Assembly: GCA_037139095.1 (NCBI GenBank) | Contig: JBAXHD010000035.1 | Span: 1-27,023, forward strand | DNA: 27,023 nt | DNA from: WLMZ01 sp037139095 | GTDB lineage: Bacteria > Actinomycetota > Acidimicrobiia > Acidimicrobiales > Ilumatobacteraceae | Reading direction: 5' to 3' | Shown: piece by piece, positions 1-7,553 of the stretch | How the letters are laid out: every line of letters starts with the position of its first letter | Position numbering within the stretch: position 1 is the stretch's first letter | Notes under the pieces: generated by a model | What the model was told of the DNA's origin: nothing | The model's input: only the letters and a program-made list of their open reading frames with translations | The model's database searches: none | Program-made: the position numbers and the translations under genes

Positions 1-26
1 TGCTGTACACGCTCGGAATAGTTTTC

Positions 27-782
27 GTGTGGTTCGTGCTCGCATTCGTGTTGGGTGCCATAGTCGGTTGGTTCGTGCACCGCGTGGTTCGCCGTTCGTC
101 GGATCCGCGCAGCCCCAAGGCAAGTGCTCCACGAAAAGAGGCCAGCGACGAATCGGCCACTTCGTCAGCCAGCATGCAGGCCCTGCGAGCCGAGTTGAAA
201 GAACTGAAGAGCCGAGTCGTGGCGCTGGAGCCTGTCGAGTTCGAGCGAGACCGACTCCGTCGCGAACTTGCTGAGTTGCGAGCTATTCGCGCCTCCGAAC
301 TCAAGGTCGCGGTGAGCAAGCCGATCCAGACTCCGCCGCCCCCCGACGATGTCAGCGCGTTGCGCAACGAGCGCGATCAGTTACGGTCGTTGTTGGGTCG
401 CCGCGAGGCCACCATCGGCATTCAGGCCGCAACAATCGATCGCCTGCAAAGTCATGTTGACTCCGAGTCGCAAGCCGCTCCACGACCACCCGACGTTGAG
501 ATTGGCCGCGCAATGATCGGTAGGGCGATCGAGCTCGATGACCTCACCGTGGTGGTCGGCATCGATGCCGGCATCGCTGCTTTGTGCCACCAACACGAGA
601 TCACCACGTGGTGGGGCTTGGCCAACACCGACGTTCGTGTGCTGCGCGGCATGCTCGAAGCGGCTGGCCACAGCGTGAAGCAGTACGACCCCATTTCCTG
701 GCCACAGCAGGCGCGGTTGTTAGCTCACGGAAGTTGGGAGCAATTCGTGAACCTCACCAACCGTTTGCCTCGGGTTCGCTGA
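27..782 (+). CDS. Membrane-anchored coiled-coil protein with HhH-like C-terminal domain (5' end uncertain)
   Basis: About 251 residues if it starts at the GTG at 27. The frame is open from base 3, so the true start may lie left of the window. Residues 1-19 form one hydrophobic segment followed by basic residues (HRVVRRS), consistent with an N-terminal anchor and a cytoplasmic body. Residues about 50-145 are charged and heptad-like (LRAELKELKSRV, ERDRLRRELAELRA), probably coiled coil, interrupted by a proline-rich linker (QTPPPPDD). The C-terminal 80 residues (ELDDLTVVVGIDAGIAAL, then TTWWGLANTDV and PISWPQQARLLAHGSWEQF) resemble the helix-hairpin-helix domain called 'predicted 5' DNA nuclease, flap endonuclease-1-like'. 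Here the usual EGIGPKIA hairpin is degenerate (VGIDAGIA), so DNA binding is uncertain. I know no defined function for this architecture. Confidence 0.75.
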   Translation: MWFVLAFVLGAIVGWFVHRVVRRSSDPRSPKASAPRKEASDESATSSASMQALRAELKELKSRVVALEPVEFERDRLRRELAELRAIRASELKVAVSKPIQTPPPPDDVSALRNERDQLRSLLGRREATIGIQAATIDRLQSHVDSESQAAPRPPDVEIGRAMIGRAIELDDLTVVVGIDAGIAALCHQHEITTWWGLANTDVRVLRGMLEAAGHSVKQYDPISWPQQARLLAHGSWEQFVNLTNRLPRVR

Positions 783-819
783 CCTCAGAACAACGCGCAG
801 AGTTCGTGGCCTAGCGGTC

Positions 820-832
820 TACGATTGCACCC
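820..832 (+). promoter_or_regulatory. Leaderless -10 element before the RidA gene
   Basis: TACGAT lies exactly 7 nt upstream of the ATG at 833, with no purine-rich SD between. In actinobacteria this spacing puts transcription start on the A of the start codon. The same hexamer with the same spacing precedes the hydrolase at 21239. Confidence 0.6.
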
Positions 833-1183
833 ATGTCAAAGCCTGTAGGTCCCTATACCCCTGTTGTTCGTGCTGGCGATTGGATCATCGTGTCCGGTCA
901 ACTCGGTCTTGTCGACGGCGCCATTGTCGCCGGCGGCGTGGCAGCCCAGACAGCCCAAGCTGTTGTGAACCTGAAGGCGCAGTTGGCTTCGATGGGAGCG
1001 TCGCTCAGCGACATCGCCAAGACAACGTGCTTCCTTACCGATATGGATACGTTCCCCACCTTCAATGAGGCCTACGTGGCAGGTTTCGGCGACAGCCGTC
1101 CGGCCCGCAGCACCATTGGCGTGGCAGCACTTCCAATGGGCGGCAACGTCGAGATCGAGGCGTGGGCATACAAGCCTTTGTGA
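833..1183 (+). CDS. RidA/YjgF-family enamine/imine deaminase
   Basis: 116 residues, slightly shorter than the usual ~128 because the N-terminal strand is trimmed. Family signatures appear in order: GPYTP near the start, VSGQLGL, QTAQAVVNLKAQLASMGASLSDIAKTT, TDMDTF, then PARSTIGVAALPMGGNVEIEAWA. The arginine of PARSTI is the one that binds the substrate carboxylate in active RidA, and the final VEIEA strand is conserved. RidA proteins hydrolyse reactive 2-aminoacrylate and related imines released by PLP enzymes. Rid subfamilies vary in activity, so I do not assign the ridA symbol firmly. It lies 9 nt before the tag gene and probably shares its transcript. A PLP-dependent decarboxylase sits two genes downstream, which fits an imine-detoxifying role but does not prove one. 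Confidence 0.9.
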   Translation: MSKPVGPYTPVVRAGDWIIVSGQLGLVDGAIVAGGVAAQTAQAVVNLKAQLASMGASLSDIAKTTCFLTDMDTFPTFNEAYVAGFGDSRPARSTIGVAALPMGGNVEIEAWAYKPL

Positions 1184-1192
1184 GTCGTAGCA

Positions 1193-1789
1193 GTGAGTGA
1201 TCTCACCGCGTCGAAGCACGTGGCAGACAACCTTCAGCGGTGCTCGTGGTCGCTTGGTGGTGCCGAGATGCAGCTCTATCACGACACCGTGTGGGGTGTT
1301 CCGCAGTTCGACTCGCGCATGCTGTTCGAGTTCATCACCCTCGAGGGCGCGCAGGCTGGTCTCAGTTGGCGCACGATCTTGCTGAAGCGCGATGGGTATC
1401 GCAACGCGTTCGCGCACTTCGATGTCGACAAAGTCGCTGCATTCACCGACGACGACGTGGCGCGTCTGATGCTCGACGCGTCCATCGTGCGCAACCGCGG
1501 CAAGATCTCAAGCACTGTCAACAATGCGCGGCTGTGGCGCGAGCTGCCCGATCCGGTGGGCCTGGTGTGGAGTTTTGTCGACGGCCGACCGCAGCAGAAC
1601 AACCTCACCTCGATGAGCGACGTGCCGGCGTCTACCGCCGCCAGCGACCGAATGAGCAAGGAGCTCAAGCGGCTGGGGTTTCGTTTTGTGGGTTCGACCA
1701 TCTGTTACGCGTATATGCAGGCGTGCGGAATGGTCAACGATCATCTCGTCTCGTGTTTCCGTCATAGCGAGTGCGCCGCGTTAGGCTGA
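1193..1789 (+). CDS. tag: DNA-3-methyladenine glycosylase I
   Basis: 198 residues with a GTG start 9 nt after the RidA stop. It excises 3-methyladenine from alkylated DNA, starting base-excision repair. It matches E. coli Tag closely: RCSW near the N-terminus, YHDTVWGVP, LFEFITLEGAQAGLSW, DASIVRNRGKISS, LVWSFVDGRPQ, and SKELKRLGFRFVGSTICYAYMQACGMVNDHLVSC. The four zinc ligands of the family can be placed: Cys in RCSW, His in YHDT, and His and Cys in DHLVSC. The ~15 residues before RCSW are not conserved, and a later start is possible. The stop TGA overlaps the last base of the -10 element of the next gene. Confidence 0.95.
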   Translation: MSDLTASKHVADNLQRCSWSLGGAEMQLYHDTVWGVPQFDSRMLFEFITLEGAQAGLSWRTILLKRDGYRNAFAHFDVDKVAAFTDDDVARLMLDASIVRNRGKISSTVNNARLWRELPDPVGLVWSFVDGRPQQNNLTSMSDVPASTAASDRMSKELKRLGFRFVGSTICYAYMQACGMVNDHLVSCFRHSECAALG

Positions 1790-1794
1790 CCAAC
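1782..1794 (+). promoter_or_regulatory. Leaderless -10 element before the small membrane protein
   Basis: TAGGCT (1782-1787) is followed by 7 nt and the GTG at 1795. The hexamer overlaps the tag stop codon. It would give the downstream three-gene operon its own promoter, starting at the first base of the GTG codon. Confidence 0.55.
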
Positions 1795-1950
1795 GTGCCT
1801 GGAGCTATCGCCATTCTTGTTCTGCTGCTTGTGCTTCCCGTAGTGGTGTGCATGTCGTTCGCCGCTATTGCAGCGGCCCTTGGCCATCTGCTGTACAAAG
1901 ACGGCGAAGTTCGCAACGCAGATAGTGAACTGCTCGATCTCAACGTCTAG
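1795..1950 (+). CDS. 51-residue single-span membrane protein
   Basis: GTG at 1795 to TAG at 1948-1950. The product begins MPGAIAILVLLL, continues through a second hydrophobic stretch (VVVCMSFAAIAAALGHLL), then ends in a short charged tail (YKDGEVRNADSELLDLNV). It is predicted to be one long or two short membrane segments with an acidic C-terminus. Three things support it as real: a leaderless -10 element at the right distance, uninterrupted coding with the composition of its neighbours, and a TAGTG junction in which its stop overlaps the GTG start of the decarboxylase gene. No family is recognised. It may be an accessory subunit or only a leader that couples translation of the next gene. Confidence 0.65.
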   Translation: MPGAIAILVLLLVLPVVVCMSFAAIAAALGHLLYKDGEVRNADSELLDLNV

Positions 1951-3323
1951 TGCATCAGCACGACGCCGCGACCGAGGAACTCACTGACGCCATCGTTCGT
2001 TACGCGGTTGCTCGCGTTCGACTTGACCCGCCGCTCGATCACGCTGCCAGTGCCGCCGAATTGCTAGCGCAAACAGGCAGCACGATTACCGAAGATGGTC
2101 TCGGTGGCATCGAAGCCCTGAGGCTGTTTCGTGAGGTTCTCGCACCGGCCACGATCAGCGTTGATCACCCAAAGTTCTTGTCGTTCGTGCCGGCCGCTCC
2201 CACCGAGGCCTCGATCTTGTTCGATCTGGTGGTTGGCGCCAGCAGCATCTATGCGGGCTCGTGGATGGAAGGCGCTGGCGCAGTGTTCGCCGAGAACCAA
2301 GCGCTGCGTTGGTTGGCCGACCTTGCCGGGCTTCCCGCCGCTGCGGGTGGCGTGTTTGTGAGCGGTGGCACCAACGGCAATTTGTCTGCGCTGATCGCTG
2401 CTCGTCACCACTGGCGCCAGAACTCGATGGGTAGCAATGATCGTGCTCGCGGACTCATCGTCACGTCGGGTGGTGCGCACTCGTCGATTGCTTCGGCGGC
2501 GCGAGCGATGGATGCCGACGTGTTGGTTGTTGCCACTCGGGACCCCGGGCGTCTTGATGGTGCCTCGCTCGAGGCGTGCATCAACACAATGAGCTATCAC
2601 GATCGTTCTCGCGTCTTCGCAATTGTGGCCACTAGTGGCACCACGAACGCTGGCATCATCGACGATCTCGAAGGCGCCGGACGCGTGGCCAACGAGATGG
2701 GCGCGTGGTTCCATGTCGACGGTGCCTACGGCGCAGCGGCATTGTGTTCACCGACGCAACGCCCCAAGTTCGCTGGCATCGAGCGATGCGACAGCTTCAT
2801 TGTCGATCCGCACAAGTGGTTGTTTGCGCCGTTCGATTGTTGTGCGTTGCTGTATCGCGATCCTGCTGTTGCGCGGGCTGCGCACACTCAGCACGCCGGC
2901 TATCTCGATGTGTTGCACGAATCTGCTGCAGCCGATGTCGAGTGGAACCCCAGCGACTACGCGCATCACCTCAGTCGTCGTGCGCGGGGCTTGCCATTTT
3001 GGTTCAGCCTTGCCACTCACGGCACGCGCCGGTACGCCGAGGCGATCGATCTCACCATGAAGCTCACTGCCGATGTGGCTGGGTTGATACGTGAGGCACC
3101 CCACGTCGAACTCTTGCTCGATCCAGAACTCTCGATTGTGTTGTTCCGTCGCAACGGTTGGGGCCCAGCCCAGTATCAGGCGTGGAGCTCGCGTGAGCTG
3201 ATGAGCGGTCATGCTTTCGTGGTGCCCACCGTGTGGTTGGGTGAGACCGTTCTCAGACTCTGCTTTGTAAATCCGTTGACCACCCTCAATGAAGTGAGTG
3301 ACATCTTGGACTCGTTGTTGTGA
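1950..3323 (+). CDS. Group II PLP-dependent amino-acid decarboxylase
   Basis: 457 residues, fold type I, of the family that includes aromatic-amino-acid, glutamate and 2,4-diaminobutyrate decarboxylases. Visible landmarks are VSGGTNGNLSAL (phosphate-binding loop, ~137-148), GGAHSS with His177 (stacks on the pyridine ring), ATSGTTNAG, HVDGAYG with Asp257 (pairs with the pyridine nitrogen), and VDPHKW with Lys289 (Schiff-base lysine). The catalytic set is complete. I cannot tell the substrate from sequence. The GTG start overlaps the stop of the small membrane gene, and its own stop overlaps the next start by 4 nt, so all three are translationally coupled. Some relatives of this fold are lyases or sulfinate decarboxylases rather than amine-forming enzymes. 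Confidence 0.88.
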   Translation: MHQHDAATEELTDAIVRYAVARVRLDPPLDHAASAAELLAQTGSTITEDGLGGIEALRLFREVLAPATISVDHPKFLSFVPAAPTEASILFDLVVGASSIYAGSWMEGAGAVFAENQALRWLADLAGLPAAAGGVFVSGGTNGNLSALIAARHHWRQNSMGSNDRARGLIVTSGGAHSSIASAARAMDADVLVVATRDPGRLDGASLEACINTMSYHDRSRVFAIVATSGTTNAGIIDDLEGAGRVANEMGAWFHVDGAYGAAALCSPTQRPKFAGIERCDSFIVDPHKWLFAPFDCCALLYRDPAVARAAHTQHAGYLDVLHESAAADVEWNPSDYAHHLSRRARGLPFWFSLATHGTRRYAEAIDLTMKLTADVAGLIREAPHVELLLDPELSIVLFRRNGWGPAQYQAWSSRELMSGHAFVVPTVWLGETVLRLCFVNPLTTLNEVSDILDSLL

Positions 3324-4687
3324 ACGCCGATCTTGTTATTAGCAATGCACTGCTCGTTGCCACCGTCGACGCAAACCGTCGCGAGCTGCCGGGTGGTTGG
3401 GTCGCGATTCGCGATGGGATCATCGTTGGGGTTGGCTCCTCATCAGACCCGTGCCCACCGGCCGATCGGGTCATTGACGCAACCGATTGCTTGGTCACGC
3501 CGGGTCTCGTGAACACCCACCATCACCTGTACCAAAACCTCACTCGCGCGTATCCGCCGATGACCAATGCGCCGTTGTTTGGATGGCTCAAAGAGCTGTA
3601 TCCGCTGTGGGCTGGCATCGATGAGGAAGCCGTGTTCACATCGGCGTGGGTTGGACTCGCCGAACTCGCGCTTGGCGGGTGCACCACCTCAACCGACCAT
3701 CTGTACTTGCACCCGCGCGGAGCCGGCGATCTTCTTGCCGCCGAAATTGCCGCTGCGGTAGATCTCGGGATGCGCTTTCATCCCACCCGCGGCTCGATGT
3801 CGTTGTCCGAGAAAGATGGTGGTTTGCCGCCCGACATCGTTGTGCAAGACGACGACGAAATCTTGGCCCAGAGCGAAGTCGCCGTTCAGCGTTTCCACGA
3901 TCGCAGCCATGGGGCAATGGTGCGCGTGGCTCTGGCGCCGTGCTCGCCGTTCAGCGTTACTGAGCAGTTGATGGTGCGCTCTGCCGAACTCGCAGAGCGA
4001 CTCGATGTGCGGCTGCACACCCACTTCGCCGAGAACTCTGAAGACGACGCCTTCTCGTTGGCCACATTTGGCTGCCGGCCAATGGAGTATCTCGAGCGCA
4101 CTGGCTGGTGCGGCCCGCGTACTTGGGTGGCGCATTGCGTGATGCCGAACCACGACGAGATACATCGGCTTGGCGCCGCGGGCGTCAGCGCTGCGCATTG
4201 CCCGAGCAGCAACATGATTCTTTCGTCGGGCATTGCGCCGGTCGTCGATCTGCGCGCCGCTGGGGTGCATGTGGGCCTGGGCGTCGATGGGTCATCATCG
4301 GCCGACTCGGCCTCGATGTGGCTTGAGGCGCGCACCGCCATGCTGCTTGCGAAGCTGCGCGATGGCGCTCACGCGGGTCACGCTCGTATGGCGCTTGAGA
4401 TTGCCACCGAAGGCGGTGCCGGATGCCTTGGCCGCATTGGCGAGATCGGCACACTGGCCGTCGGTGCCGTTGGCGACGTAGCGGTGTGGTCGCTGACCGG
4501 ACCTGCTTTTGCGGGTGCCATTGCTGATCCGATCGAGGCGTGGTTGCGCTGCGGCCCATTGTCGGCGCGAGACACGATCGTTCATGGACGCTCCATCGTG
4601 AGCAATGGCTCGCTGGTCAGTTCGCATGTCGACGAGCACCTGCGCACGCATCGTCACATCGCTGCGAGAATCCAAAAGGCTGACTGA
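3320..4687 (+). CDS. 8-oxoguanine deaminase-type amidohydrolase
   Basis: 455 residues, a metal-dependent hydrolase of the cytosine deaminase/TrzN/8-oxoguanine deaminase group. The metal site is intact: NTHHHLYQ (His67, His69), THFAE with His235 and Glu238, AHC with His272, and GVDGS with Asp323. The block TRGSMSLSEKDGGLPPD and the following QDDDEIL are typical of enzymes annotated as 8-oxoguanine deaminase (8-oxoguanine to urate plus ammonia), as is ALAPCSPFSV. An S-triazine or other aminopurine substrate is possible. The GTG start overlaps the decarboxylase stop (GTGA). No xanthine or urate catabolic gene is adjacent, so the link with the decarboxylase is unexplained. Confidence 0.85.
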   Translation: MNADLVISNALLVATVDANRRELPGGWVAIRDGIIVGVGSSSDPCPPADRVIDATDCLVTPGLVNTHHHLYQNLTRAYPPMTNAPLFGWLKELYPLWAGIDEEAVFTSAWVGLAELALGGCTTSTDHLYLHPRGAGDLLAAEIAAAVDLGMRFHPTRGSMSLSEKDGGLPPDIVVQDDDEILAQSEVAVQRFHDRSHGAMVRVALAPCSPFSVTEQLMVRSAELAERLDVRLHTHFAENSEDDAFSLATFGCRPMEYLERTGWCGPRTWVAHCVMPNHDEIHRLGAAGVSAAHCPSSNMILSSGIAPVVDLRAAGVHVGLGVDGSSSADSASMWLEARTAMLLAKLRDGAHAGHARMALEIATEGGAGCLGRIGEIGTLAVGAVGDVAVWSLTGPAFAGAIADPIEAWLRCGPLSARDTIVHGRSIVSNGSLVSSHVDEHLRTHRHIAARIQKAD

Positions 4688-4751
4688 ATTAAGTACCAAG
4701 GTCACTGTCGTTTCAGGGCTGTGCGCGCTGCAAGCGAGACATACTGAAAAG

Positions 4752-5414
4752 ATGTTGATGAGCCGCCGGACCATGTTGACCGCACTTGCGGCCTCGACAG
4801 TGGGTGCGTACGGCGCTCGTCCGGCTCTGGCGCTACCGCTGCTTCCTCCTCGGCCGCCGAAGTCGTTTGTGATGATTGGCGACAGCATCACCGCCGGTGC
4901 ACAGCGCACCGTGACCGCACTGATGAGTCGGTCAGGATTTTCATCGGTCATCGTCAACGGTCAGAACAGTCGGCGCATCGATGTTGGCAATCGCAAGCGC
5001 GGGTTGGTTGCTGGCACCGAAGTGGCGAGCTACGTAGCCGCTTCGCATCCATCGCCTTTGGTGTGGGTTATTGCTCTCGGCACCAACGATGCCGGTATCT
5101 ACCGCGATGGGGCGGCCTACGCAGATCTCATCGAGCACATGTTGTCGGTTGTTCCGTCCACTGCTCCGCTTGCGTGGATCAACACCTATCGCCGTGATCA
5201 ATTGCGGTCGTGTGAGATCCTCAATGTTGCTCTCAACGACGTGCTTGCCAAGCGACGCAACTCAGCCGTGGGCAATTGGTTTGAGCAGTGCGCATTGCCC
5301 GAATCGAGATTGCTGAGTAGCGATGGCGTGCATCCGAATCCTCGTGGCGTGTTGGCCTTTGCCGACACGGTGGCGTCGGCTGTAGCCGTGTTGAGGCCGC
5401 GGCGAGAGCGCTAG
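4752..5414 (+). CDS. Exported SGNH/GDSL hydrolase with twin-arginine signal
   Basis: 220 residues from the ATG at 4752. Another ATG at 4758 has GAAAAG 6 nt upstream and gives a 218-residue product. The N-terminus carries a Tat-like signal (MSRRTMLTALAAS, then AYGARPALA), so export in a folded state is likely, with cleavage near ALA. The SGNH blocks are present: VMIGDSITAG (catalytic Ser), the oxyanion Gly in the VNGQNS region, ALGTNDAG (Asn of block III), and DGVHPNPRG (Asp/His of block V). At ~190 mature residues it fits single-domain SGNH esterases, acyl hydrolases or polysaccharide deacetylases. The substrate is not evident. It is preceded by a 64-bp gap containing CATACT 6 nt before the ATG. 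The stop TAG shares a CTAG with the stop of the convergent regulator gene. Confidence 0.85.
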   Translation: MLMSRRTMLTALAASTVGAYGARPALALPLLPPRPPKSFVMIGDSITAGAQRTVTALMSRSGFSSVIVNGQNSRRIDVGNRKRGLVAGTEVASYVAASHPSPLVWVIALGTNDAGIYRDGAAYADLIEHMLSVVPSTAPLAWINTYRRDQLRSCEILNVALNDVLAKRRNSAVGNWFEQCALPESRLLSSDGVHPNPRGVLAFADTVASAVAVLRPRRER

Positions 5415-6112
5415 CCCCAGCGTGTCTGGCCGAAGCGGTAGCCCACGCTGCGTACGGTCTGGATCAGGTTCTGATGCTCTTCGCCGAGCTTGGCGCGCAG
5501 TCGGCGGATGTGCACATCTACTGTGCGGGCGCCGCCGTAGTACTCGTAACCCCACACTCGGCTCAGCAGAACTTCGCGCGTGAACACGCGGCCAGGGTTC
5601 TGGGCGAGGAACTTCAACAGCTCGTACTCCATGTAGGTGAGGTCGAGCGGCTTGCCCTCGATGGCGGCTTGGTAGGTCTCGACATTCAGCGCAAGCCCGC
5701 TGTACTCGACCAGATCTGACCGCATCTCGGAGCTGGCGCCGCTGTTGTTTTTGCGCAGCATGTGCCGCAGGCGGGCCTCGAGCTCGATGGGGTGAAAGGG
5801 GGTGAGGCAGAAGTCGTCGAACAGGTCGTCGCGCATGTTGAGGTCGGCGAGTTGGCCGCCGCTGAGCAGCACCAACAACGGAGCAACGGGATTGTCTCGC
5901 TTACGCAGCGCGCGGCACAGTGCCCACGCGGTTTCTGGATCGACATCGCAGGCGACCACGGCGCCAGCCCAACCGCCGGCAGGTTCGTGGCGGGTCACGT
6001 CGTCGGCGCCGGAAACGGCTTTCCACTTGTATCCGCCGAGGTCGAGCGTGCGCACGAGATCGGTGGGCGGTGGGTCACCGAAGATGGCCAGTAGTTCGGC
6101 CGACTCGCTCAC
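5411..6112 (-). CDS. glnR: GlnR-like orphan OmpR-family regulator
   Basis: 233 residues. The C-terminal winged helix (about 137-228) closely follows actinobacterial GlnR, the global nitrogen regulator: ETYQAAIEGKPLDLTYMEYEL, FLAQNPGRVFTRE, VWGYEYYGGARTVDVHIRRL, and TVRSVGYRF. The N-terminal receiver is atypical, as in GlnR. The first strand lacks the acidic pair (LLAIFGDPP), Asp56 (VVACDVD) is at the phospho-acceptor position, and the invariant lysine is Thr104 (FCLTPF). LCRALR in helix 3 also matches GlnR. Classical phosphorylation by a kinase is therefore unlikely, and no kinase gene is nearby. Its ATG overlaps the glnA stop (ATGA), so it is co-translated with glutamine synthetase. A general PhoB/OmpR assignment is the fallback. 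Confidence 0.82.
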   Translation of the reverse strand: MSESAELLAIFGDPPPTDLVRTLDLGGYKWKAVSGADDVTRHEPAGGWAGAVVACDVDPETAWALCRALRKRDNPVAPLLVLLSGGQLADLNMRDDLFDDFCLTPFHPIELEARLRHMLRKNNSGASSEMRSDLVEYSGLALNVETYQAAIEGKPLDLTYMEYELLKFLAQNPGRVFTREVLLSRVWGYEYYGGARTVDVHIRRLRAKLGEEHQNLIQTVRSVGYRFGQTRWG

Positions 6113-7446
6113 AGCGACCTCAGATACCGATCGTGCTCAAACGCGCTCACGTGCGCTTTGTACGAGCGCCATTCGTTGCGCTTGTTACGCAGGAACCATT
6201 CGAAGATGTGATCGCCGAGAGCTTCTTTGACGAGCTCAGATGTCTCCATCACTTTCAGCGCGTCGCCGAGCGACGAAGGGATCTGGTCGATGCCCAAACT
6301 GGCGAGTTGGGCGTCGTCGAGTTGGAACAAGTTTGCGTCGGCTTCGGCGGGAAGTTCGTAACCGTCGCGAATGCCGCGCATGCCTGCGGCCAAAATCACG
6401 CTGAACGCGAGATAGGGGTTACATGCCGGATCGGGTGAGCGGTACTCGATGCGCGTGGCCATCGGGTTGCCCTTCTTCGGAATGGGCACTCGGATCAGAC
6501 CGCTGCGGTTGTTGCGAGCCCAACTGATGTGCACTGGTGCTTCGAAGCCGGGCACGAGTCGCTTGTAGCTGTTGACCGTTTGGTTGGTGACCGCAGTGAT
6601 CTCGGCGGCGTGACGCAAGAGGCCGGCCATGAATTGCTTGGCGATGGGCGACAGGTTGTAGGCATCGTCGGGCGAATAGAACGCGTTCTCTTCGCCGCTG
6701 AACAGTGATAGGTGAACGTGCATGCCAGAACCCTGCACACCCTCGAGTGGCTTGGGCATGAACGAAGCGTGCACGCCTTGGCTCGCAGCCACTTCTTTCA
6801 CCACAAGACGGAAGGTCATGATCGAGTCGGCCATGCTGAGGCCATCGTTGTGGCGCAGGTCGATCTCGTGCTGGCTCGGAGCATCTTCGTGGAAGCTGTA
6901 CTCGACCGGGATGCCCATGGCCTCGAGCGTGCGGATGGTCTGCTTGCGCATCGAGCCTGAAATGTCGCTCGTGGTGAGATCGAAGAAGCCGGCCTCGTCG
7001 AGTGGCTCGGGGGCCTGACCGCGCTGGGGGGGAGCGAAGTAGAAGTACTCAACGTCGGGTGCGACGAAGAAAGTGAGGCCTAGCGCCCGGGCAGCGGCAA
7101 GGTTGCGCTTGAGTACCTGACGTGGATCTCCCTCGAACGGAGTGCCATCGAGATTGTGGATGTCGCAGAACACCCGCGCCTCGGGGGTCTTGGTGTCTCC
7201 CCAGGGCAACACCTCGAAGGTGTTGGCGTCGGGAATCGCGAGCACATCGCTTTCTTGCACACGACTGAAACCGTCGATGGACGAACCGTCGAAGGTCATG
7301 CCGTCCTCGAGAGCATTCTCGAGTTCGACCGGGCTGATCGCGAAACTCTTCAGGTTGCCCAGCACATCGGTGAACCACAGGCGCACCAATCGGACGCCGC
7401 GTTCTTCGACGGTGTGCAGGACGTAGTTGCGCTGTTCTTCGTTCAT
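6109..7446 (-). CDS. glnA: Glutamine synthetase type I (GSI-alpha-like)
   Basis: 445 residues. It condenses glutamate and ammonia using ATP. GSI signatures are FDGSSIDGF, FVAPDVEYF, HHE-type metal ligands in SQHEID, KPLEGVQGSGMHVH, NSYKRLVPGFEAP and NRSGLIRVP. The length (~445) and the absence of an adenylylation site place it with the shorter GSI-alpha group: the NLYDLPPE block of adenylylated enzymes reads NLFQLDDAQ, with Phe374 where the modified Tyr would be. Arg62 (GFSRV) and Glu302 (GFEAP) align with residues tied to glutamine feedback inhibition in Bacillus GSI, so feedback rather than covalent control is inferred. The start is ATG at 7446 with SD GAGAGAGG at 7454-7461. A terminator hairpin lies just upstream and the GlnR-like gene overlaps its 3' end. 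Confidence 0.95.
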   Translation of the reverse strand: MNEEQRNYVLHTVEERGVRLVRLWFTDVLGNLKSFAISPVELENALEDGMTFDGSSIDGFSRVQESDVLAIPDANTFEVLPWGDTKTPEARVFCDIHNLDGTPFEGDPRQVLKRNLAAARALGLTFFVAPDVEYFYFAPPQRGQAPEPLDEAGFFDLTTSDISGSMRKQTIRTLEAMGIPVEYSFHEDAPSQHEIDLRHNDGLSMADSIMTFRLVVKEVAASQGVHASFMPKPLEGVQGSGMHVHLSLFSGEENAFYSPDDAYNLSPIAKQFMAGLLRHAAEITAVTNQTVNSYKRLVPGFEAPVHISWARNNRSGLIRVPIPKKGNPMATRIEYRSPDPACNPYLAFSVILAAGMRGIRDGYELPAEADANLFQLDDAQLASLGIDQIPSSLGDALKVMETSELVKEALGDHIFEWFLRNKRNEWRSYKAHVSAFEHDRYLRSL

Positions 7447-7462
7447 GGCTGAGCCTCTCTCG

Positions 7463-7503
7463 AAAAAGCGTCAGGGGCCGGACATTCGGCCCGGCCCCTG
7501 ACG
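7463..7503 (-). terminator. Rho-independent terminator between glnII and glnA
   Basis: A perfect 13-bp inverted repeat, CGTCAGGGGCCGG (7469-7481) with CCGGCCCCTGACG (7491-7503), has a 9-nt loop. On the - strand it is followed by CTTTTT (the A-run at 7463-7467). It ends glnII transcription but sits only 2 nt from the glnA SD. It therefore also acts as a barrier or attenuator for readthrough into glnA and the regulator. Confidence 0.88.
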
Positions 7504-7516
7504 ATACTGCTTACGA

Positions 7517-7553
7517 TTGAAACGGAATCAGGCTGCGCCGCAGACCGTTTCAA
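7517..7553 (-). repeat. 9-bp inverted repeat spanning the glnII stop codon
   Basis: TTGAAACGG (7517-7525) and CCGTTTCAA (7545-7553) are perfectly complementary across 19 nt. The interval contains the glnII stop (7528-7530) and a nested CTGCG/CGCAG pair. The hairpin lies just before the terminator stem. It may stabilise the glnII 3' end, but this is inference only. Confidence 0.5.

Noticed and set aside
381..671. Antisense frames within coding genes, such as 381-671 on the - strand
   Set aside because: High-GC codon use opens long shadow frames. None has domains, start signals or consistent neighbours.
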